Source: Pseudomonadota bacterium (GTDB lineage Bacteria > Myxococcota > UBA9042 > PHBI01). From it: a stretch of 7,440 bases of DNA. Positions 4,401 through 7,440 of this stretch are shown piece by piece (position 1 is the stretch's first letter; each line of letters starts with the position of its first letter). The notes under the pieces are model-generated. The model made no database searches. It was not told the origin of the DNA and saw only the letters and a list, made by a program, of their open reading frames with translations. The stretch is from contig SXIE01000437.1 of NCBI GenBank assembly GCA_005772945.1, forward strand, positions 1-7,440. The letters are read 5' to 3'. The translations under genes and the position numbers were made by a program.

Positions 4401-6968
4401 CGTGCCGATGCAGATGCCGCCGATGCAGCTGTCGACCTGCGAGCACCCATCCTGATCGTTACAGGGGGCGCCGTCGGCGGCGAGCGGATCGGAGCACAAT
4501 CCGGTCTGCGGATCGCACACGCCGTCCGCATGGCACGGGGCCGTCGCGGTGCAAAGCGTCGGCGTGCCCGGGACGCAGGCGCCGGCCTGGCAGGCGTCGC
4601 CCTGGGTGCACGCGCTGAGGTCGTCGCAGGGGGTGCCGTTCGCGATCGGTGGGTTCGAGCAGACGCCGCTGCCGGGGTTGCACACGCCCGCGACGTGGCA
4701 CGGATCGCTTGGTGTACAAACGATCGGCGAGGCGCCGAGGCAGGCGCCGGCCTGGCACGTGTCGACCTGGGTGCAAGCGTCGCCGTCGCTGCAGGCGGTG
4801 TCGTTGGGGACCTTCGCGTCGGCCACGCAGGCGCCCGCGCCGTCGCACAGGTCGACGACATCGCAGTCGCCGGTGGCCGGGCGGCAGACGGTGTCGACCG
4901 TCGCGAACTGGCAGCTGGCGGTGCAGCAGTCGCCCGGCTGGCCGTTGGCGGCGCCGTGGTCGCAGCTCTCGTCGAAGTCGACGAAGCCGTCGCCGCAGGC
5001 GTGCGGGCACGCGGTGACGGTGATGTCGTCGAGGCCGAGGCCGCCGAGATTGGAGCTCGAGCCGAAGTTACCGTCGCTGTCGAGGTGGGCGACGAGCTCG
5101 ACCTGCTTGCCCTGAAAGGCGCTCAGATCGGCGGTGTGAAGGCCCCAGCCCATGCTCTCGTGCAGGGTCGTGGTGGGGCTGCCCACGCCGTCGACCATGT
5201 TCGGGCCGAGGTGCTCCCAGACGCGCGCGCGGGCGCCGCCGCCACCGATCTCGCGGACTTCGATCCAAGCGTGGTCGGCGCCGGCCTGCTCGAGCTGGGC
5301 GAGGAGCGCCCAGTCGAGGCGGATGGGCGGGGACGCGGCGCCGAGGTCGATCGGCGGCGAGACGAGATCGGCGTTGGTGTTCGGGTCGTAGCGCTGATCG
5401 AGGTCGGTCTTCCAGCAGCCGACCCCGCCGTGGCAGCCCGCCAGCGGGATCCCGCTCGGGGTACCGTATTCCCATTCGTCGACACCGGCGCCGATTGGGG
5501 CGTGGGTGAAGTTGCCGTCACTGCCCTCGAAGTCGCGCAGGAAGATCGTCGCCGGCGGGGTCGCGGGGTTGGGGCAGCTCGCCGGCGCGGGGGAGCAAAT
5601 TCGTAGCGCAAACGCGAGGATCGAGCCCTCGTCGGCGGTCGCATCGTCGCGCACCGTGAGCGTCCAGGTGCCGCCGGCGTCCTCGCCCTCGAACCACGCG
5701 AGGCGGTAGCCGGCCTCGGGCGCGACGACGGCGTTGCGCATGTCGGGGAAGGTCCCGACCGGGAGCGCGGCGTCGTCCGCGAAGGTCAGGTCGAGGATCT
5801 GTTCGTCGCGCGTGCCGACGTCGGTGAAGAGGCCGCCGGTGTTGCCGGCCGGCGCGGTGAGGTGCACATCGAGATCGGGCATGAACGTGTGGTTCAGGCG
5901 CAGGAGTACCTCGAGGCTCGCGATGCGCGGGTGTCCCGGCACGGTCAGCGTCGTGCTGACGACGCCGGGGCCGATCGGGATGGCGATCGGGAAGGCGTTC
6001 GTGCTGGCGTAGACGCCGCAGACGACGCCCGCCGCGGGGGTGCGCGCGGGGTGCACGGCGACGCTCAGCTGGTAGTCGCCGACGGCCGTGCCGCCGACCG
6101 AGGCGGTCACCTCGAGGTAGTAAGTCCCCGGCTTTTGGACCGTCATCACGAGCGCGTCCGAATCCGGGCCCGCCGCGCCCGCATCGTTGGCGGACACGGA
6201 GAATCCGTCGGGGTCGTAGAACGCGAGCTGTCCGTTCCACTCGGGCACGTCGAGGGGGTCGGCGCGCGCGGGGGCGAGGTCGAGGCTGGCGAAGAGCGTG
6301 TCGCCGGCCGCGAGCGTCACCGCGTAGGTGTCGATGTCCGCGAGAGCGCCGGCGGAGGCGAAGACCCAGCCGCTGGCGGGCACGGGTTGGGCCTTGTTCG
6401 GCGCCTCGTTGGGCTCGACTTCGAAGGTGGGGACGCCGCGCTGGAGCTTGAGGTAGAGATCATAGGGGCGGAGCTGGCCGCCCGTGCCGTGCGTCACGCG
6501 CAGGAAATACGCGCCGTCGGCGGGGATCGGGGCGCCCGAGATGCTCGCGCTGGAGGCGCCGAAGGTGCCGTTGTCGAGGTCGCTCTCGAGGAGCGTCACC
6601 CCGTCCGGGGCGAGGAGGTCGAGCGTCGAGTCGCCGCTGCCGCTCGCGGAAAACGCGGTCATGGTGGCCGCGAACACGCGGTCGCCCGCGAGCGCGTCGA
6701 AGCGGTAGAAATCGCTGTCGCCGGAGCCGTAGATGTTCGCGCGGATGACCACGTCGTTGCCGGTGAGCACGGTGGCGTTGCCGAGGTCGTCGTTGGGCTC
6801 GGCCTCAGGGGCGAGCGCCTGGCCGAGCGCGCGCGCGTAGGCCGTCGCGGGCTCGGGGTCGGGGAGGCGCGCGTCGGGACGCCCGCAGCCGACCCCGCAA
6901 GCCAGCGTGAGGAGCCAAGCCCCGAGACGGAATGGGCTGACCGACCACGTGGACCACGAAGGGCACAT
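1398..6968 (-). CDS. Giant Cys-rich multidomain surface protein (PPC, P domain, MAM-like, tandem 8-Cys repeats, TSP3, MYXO-CTERM)
   Basis: The product is 1856 aa, a secreted protein probably displayed on the cell surface. Domains in order: signal peptide, residues 1-28 (hydrophobic FRLGAWLLTLACGVGC); PPC-like beta domain 1, about 56-178 (EAEPNDDLGNAT, DSDFYRFDALAGDRVF); PPC-like domain 2, about 184-305 (EVEPNEAPNKAQ, DIDTYAVTLAAGD); proprotein-convertase P/Homo B domain, about 330-460 (LNHTFMPDLDVHLTAPAG, GTWTLTVRDDATADEGSI); a MAM/immune-inhibitor-A-like jelly roll, about 475-655 (DFEGSDGNF, WEYGTPSG, DLVSPPIDLG, GLGLDDITV); DUF4215-like Cys-rich segment, 658-694 (CGDGFVDFDESCDHG); Cys-rich tandem units, 695-1573; thrombospondin-3 calcium repeats, about 1577-1789; MYXO-CTERM tail, about 1812-1845. 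No protease or other catalytic domain is visible. ATG 6968 is chosen because it begins the signal peptide and has GGAG four bases upstream. The role is unknown; adhesin, matrix or stalk protein is an inference from architecture. Confidence 0.93.
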   Translation of the reverse strand: MCPSWSTWSVSPFRLGAWLLTLACGVGCGRPDARLPDPEPATAYARALGQALAPEAEPNDDLGNATVLTGNDVVIRANIYGSGDSDFYRFDALAGDRVFAATMTAFSASGSGDSTLDLLAPDGVTLLESDLDNGTFGASSASISGAPIPADGAYFLRVTHGTGGQLRPYDLYLKLQRGVPTFEVEPNEAPNKAQPVPASGWVFASAGALADIDTYAVTLAAGDTLFASLDLAPARADPLDVPEWNGQLAFYDPDGFSVSANDAGAAGPDSDALVMTVQKPGTYYLEVTASVGGTAVGDYQLSVAVHPARTPAAGVVCGVYASTNAFPIAIPIGPGVVSTTLTVPGHPRIASLEVLLRLNHTFMPDLDVHLTAPAGNTGGLFTDVGTRDEQILDLTFADDAALPVGTFPDMRNAVVAPEAGYRLAWFEGEDAGGTWTLTVRDDATADEGSILAFALRICSPAPASCPNPATPPATIFLRDFEGSDGNFTHAPIGAGVDEWEYGTPSGIPLAGCHGGVGCWKTDLDQRYDPNTNADLVSPPIDLGAASPPIRLDWALLAQLEQAGADHAWIEVREIGGGGARARVWEHLGPNMVDGVGSPTTTLHESMGWGLHTADLSAFQGKQVELVAHLDSDGNFGSSSNLGGLGLDDITVTACPHACGDGFVDFDESCDHGAANGQPGDCCTASCQFATVDTVCRPATGDCDVVDLCDGAGACVADAKVPNDTACSDGDACTQVDTCQAGACLGASPIVCTPSDPCHVAGVCNPGSGVCSNPPIANGTPCDDLSACTQGDACQAGACVPGTPTLCTATAPCHADGVCDPQTGLCSDPLAADGAPCNDQDGCSQVDSCIGGICIGTTPVVCAALDQCHVVGVCDSATGTCSNPPIANGTACDDQSLCTLGDTCQAGTCTGASTIACSASGPCHVVGVCDPATGACSDPAAIDGTPCDDGDGCTSPDACQAGACVAAGATICTAKDSCHAAGVCDVQTGACTNPALADDTPCDDQSACTRVDACQAGSCVGSDPIVCTPSDQCHAAGACDPASGACSNPAAPNGTACVDGSACTRSDTCQAGACVGASPTVCTPSDGCHVAGLCDPATGDCSDPEAPDGTACEDIDACTLGDTCAAGVCRAGSPVVCAALDACHDAGTCDSESGLCSNPAAPEGRSCDDGDPCTRSDLCRAGVCTGEDPTLCPARDQCHLEGSCDKATGLCSDPIKPNGIACDDGNGCTRIDTCKSGNCTGLSLVVCAPIDLCHEAGVCDPATGACSTPLAADGTACSDNNACTRADTCSEGQCQGGDPMVCTPSDSCHLAGVCNVITGLCTNPPAPDDSVCDDANACTHIDRCQAGRCAGADPVVCAARDACHSVGLCDPSTGVCSDPPLADGTICDDDNRCTRLDVCDKGVCFGAHPRVCTPIDACHSGGTCDPETGACSSPLAADGKACNDGDACTRSDTCEAGICRGANPIACAASDACHVAGACDPATGACTDPRAEDGTLCEDHNACTRIDLCRGGTCQGRQPVECPPLDICHVTGTCNPLDGLCSRPLAPVGTPCNDLDPCTEEDVCSGGTCAGRDVCSGDDDHDGLNNGEEQTLGTDPRVADTDGDGLPDGAEIEGSGVLTPWGPTDPLDADGDDDGLSDGVEATGNPSGAGVAAGRITDPSDPDSDGDTLSDGLEAGLAAGLEGGATPGGIAFAGSDPALFRADDDPDTTTNPAAADSDDDGLDDGVEDANRDGAVTGLVLGGTGSAGRGESDPRQGDTDHDGLVDGTEGIFGTSATDADSDDGSALDGAEVTAGTNPLDPKDDIPPPPKRPEIIGGGACGAGDGGLAAALLAALGLLVTIGRGGRRCGRRPRGAQKL
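1434..1535 (-). other. MYXO-CTERM-type C-terminal sorting tail
   Basis: Residues about 1812-1845 show a Gly-rich stretch with one cysteine (GGGACGAG, Cys1817), a hydrophobic helix (LAAALLAALGLLVTIG) and an Arg-rich end (RGGRRCGRR). It follows a proline-rich linker, IPPPPKRPE. This tripartite layout matches the MYXO-CTERM signal, which in Myxococcota is processed by a rhombosortase/myxosortase-type membrane protease with surface anchoring near the Cys. The tail continues 11 residues past the Arg cluster, slightly longer than usual. It places the protein at the cell envelope and supports the phylum assignment. Confidence 0.8.
1599..2249 (-). other. Thrombospondin type 3-like calcium-binding repeat region
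   Basis: Residues about 1574-1790 of the giant protein contain at least seven Asp-rich loops of the DxDxDGLxDGxE type: DDDHDGLNNGEE, DTDGDGLPDGAE, DGDDDGLSDGVE, DSDGDTLSDGLE, DSDDDGLDDGVE, DTDHDGLVDGTE, and a degraded last copy, DADSDDGSALDGAE. Spacing is irregular (about 20-50 residues). Known members of this family bind calcium through the Asp side chains and stiffen the chain. Here the region sits between the Cys-rich rod and the anchor, as is common in Myxococcota surface proteins. Confidence 0.9.
2250..4886 (-). repeat. Tandem array of 165-bp coding repeats (15 regular units plus one degenerate leader)
   Basis: Reading along the gene, unit 1 begins at 4718 and each following unit begins exactly 165 bp further on (4553, 4388, 4223 and so on). 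Units 1-14 are all 55 aa; unit 15 (2408-2250) is 53 aa; a divergent 56-aa unit 0 occupies 4886-4719. In units 1-15 the cysteines are fixed at positions 1, 7, 13, 20, 31, 37, 43 and 48, giving 120 Cys. His8, Gly11, Pro23, Asp33, Asp41 and Gly46 are also invariant by my alignment. The second half (CDDxxACTRxDxCQAGxCxG) resembles the Dictyostelium-type CTDC Cys-rich repeat. Expected fold: small disulfide-locked modules in a rod. Units 1, 6, 7 and 11 share an 18-base block, evidence of exchange between units. Confidence 0.95.
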
Positions 6969-6972
6969 CGAT

Positions 6973-6976
6973 CTCC
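6973..6976 (-). promoter_or_regulatory. Ribosome binding site of the giant surface protein gene
   Basis: GGAG on the minus strand, four bases before ATG 6968. The spacing is at the short end of normal. It supports this ATG, which also starts directly before the signal peptide. Confidence 0.5.
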
Positions 6977-7112
6977 ATGCTACTCAATTCGATGCGCCGC
7001 GGAAACCCACTGTGCCTTCATTCTTTACGTGTTTTTGCGCGCCCGAACCGAGGCACCTTGGTTAGGCTGTGCGTACGAGTCCGCGGCCGGAGGCCGACCC
7101 GGGCCGGCGAAC

Positions 7113-7120
7113 AAAGAGGG
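7113..7120 (+). promoter_or_regulatory. Ribosome binding site of the response regulator
   Basis: AAAGAGGG ends four bases before ATG 7125. It fixes that ATG as the start, in agreement with the receiver-domain N-terminus MRILVVEDE beginning immediately there. Confidence 0.65.
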
Positions 7121-7124
7121 TGCG

Positions 7125-7307
7125 ATGCGAATCCTGGTCGTCGAGGACGAGGCGATGTTGCGCGAGGGGCTGGTCGATCTCCTCGAGGGGGACGGGCACG
7201 AGGTCGCGTCGGTGGGCGATGGGCTCGACGCGGTCGAGGTCGGGCAGGGGGCGCGCTTCGACATGGTCGTGCTCGATCTGATGCTGCCGAGGTTGAGTGG
7301 ACATTGA
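7125..7307 (+). pseudogene. Response regulator, receiver domain truncated by a composition break
   Basis: The visible product is 60 aa and begins as a textbook CheY-like receiver, the phosphorylated domain of two-component regulators. It has MRILVVEDE with acidic residues Glu7-Asp8-Glu9 that would bind magnesium, and FDMVVLDLMLPRLSG with the phospho-acceptor Asp51. A receiver is about 115-120 aa and is usually followed by a DNA-binding domain. Here the reading frame ends in TGA at 7305-7307, right after LSG-His, so the conserved Thr and Lys and any output domain are missing. The loss coincides with a switch from GC-rich to AT-rich DNA at about 7302. The native gene is therefore probably intact elsewhere, and this end is an assembly join or insertion point. 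The last genuine residue is probably Gly59. It is divergent from the giant surface gene and might regulate it; that is inference from position only. Confidence 0.85.
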
Positions 7308-7440
7308 ACCAAATGCGGAAGTATTATATTTACTAGCAATCGCCTTAACCTTATCAACATAATTCTGAATATAGTTAAAAGATTGCGTTACTCCTGTATT
7401 CATTATCTTGTTAAACTGCTCTTGCATTTTACTAGATTGC
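7302..7440 (-). CDS. Fragment of an unrelated AT-rich reading frame of unknown function
   Basis: From the right edge leftward on the minus strand about 46 codons are open with no stop, in DNA of roughly 31% G+C. They read QSSKMQEQFNKIMNTGVTQ and onward to about ASKYNTSAFGSM. The codons are AT-biased (AAT, AAA, ATA, TTT, GTT), unlike every other gene here. An ATG at 7427 exists, but the frame continues upstream past the edge, so that Met may be internal. The peptide is polar and probably helical; I do not recognise a family. Left of about 7302 the frame continues only as antisense of the response regulator, so the true C-terminus is not present. It may come from another genome joined by assembly, or from an inserted element. 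Confidence 0.45.

Larger units (their letters stand above)
6969..7124. other. Divergent intergenic region between the surface-protein gene and the response regulator
   Basis: This 156-bp gap should contain promoters for both genes. It includes a relatively AT-rich pocket (about 7010-7036, with a TTTTT run) that stands out from its surroundings and is the likeliest place for promoter elements. I could not match a convincing -35/-10 or sigma-54 pair. A small hairpin (CGGCC at 7084-7088, GGCCG at 7092-7096, loop of three) lies just before the response-regulator ribosome site and may be fortuitous. Confidence 0.5.

Noticed and set aside
2063..4861. Second long minus-strand frame (about 932 codons) inside the giant gene
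   Set aside because: It is a +1-shifted shadow of the repeat array, rich in Ala/Arg/Pro/Thr with no conserved motif and no independent ribosome site.
2250..4886. CRISPR array
   Set aside because: The regular 165-bp spacing comes from protein-coding repeats with divergent copies and a continuous open frame. There are no short identical repeats with unique spacers.
2472..5606. Very long plus-strand open frame (about 1044 codons) opposite the repeat array
   Set aside because: It is antisense to the giant protein. The 165-bp repeat period is a multiple of three and the DNA is GC-rich, so a frame free of stops in one unit tends to stay free in all. The translation is a low-complexity Arg/Ala/Val run with no domain, and the true strand shows clear domains and Cys periodicity.
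6805..6987. Small minus-strand frame starting at 6987 (MSSMEIDVPF...)
   Set aside because: It is out of frame with the giant gene and overlaps its signal-peptide region. No ribosome site or recognisable sequence supports it.
7050..7068. Sigma-54-like element (GGCAC...TTGG) or -10-like TAGGCT before the response regulator
   Set aside because: The spacing and the essential GC element (TTGC) do not fit sigma-54, and no -35 partner lies at the right distance for sigma-70.

Overview
The window is very GC-rich coding DNA, except for its last ~135 bases. It looks like a piece of a Myxococcota (myxobacteria-type) chromosome. The main evidence is a very large secreted protein that ends in a MYXO-CTERM-type sorting tail and is built from domains typical of that phylum: PPC, P/Homo B, DUF4215-like Cys-rich, and thrombospondin-3 calcium repeats. 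GTG starts and the consistent high-GC codon choice fit.

Layout from left to right. (1) 1-386, minus strand: the N-terminal 128 codons of nuoB (complex I subunit B), running off the left edge. (2) 387-537: a short divergent intergenic region with a 14-bp perfect palindrome. (3) 538-1410, plus strand: an unrecognised 290-aa protein with a fibronectin-III-like N-terminal third. (4) 1398-6968, minus strand: a 1856-aa multidomain surface protein, convergent with gene 3 and overlapping it by 13 bp. Its centre holds 15 tandem 55-aa (165-bp) units with eight cysteines each, plus one degenerate leading unit. (5) 6969-7124: the divergent intergenic region. (6) 7125 to about 7301, plus strand: the first ~59 residues of a response-regulator receiver domain, broken just after its LPRLSG motif. 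(7) About 7302-7440: AT-rich DNA (about 31% G+C by hand count of 7311-7440) with an unrelated coding-like frame on the minus strand. This abrupt change suggests a chimeric contig or a recent insertion edge.

Functionally, nuoB belongs to respiration. The giant protein is probably exported and anchored at the cell surface, where its disulfide-rich stalk and calcium-binding repeats would form a rigid rod carrying the N-terminal PPC, P and MAM-like domains. The divergent response regulator may control it, but only position suggests this. I see no CRISPR array, tRNA, rRNA, transposase or recognisable defence or biosynthetic system. The most distinctive items are the indel-free repeat array, with its signs of internal sequence exchange, and the sharp composition break at the right end.
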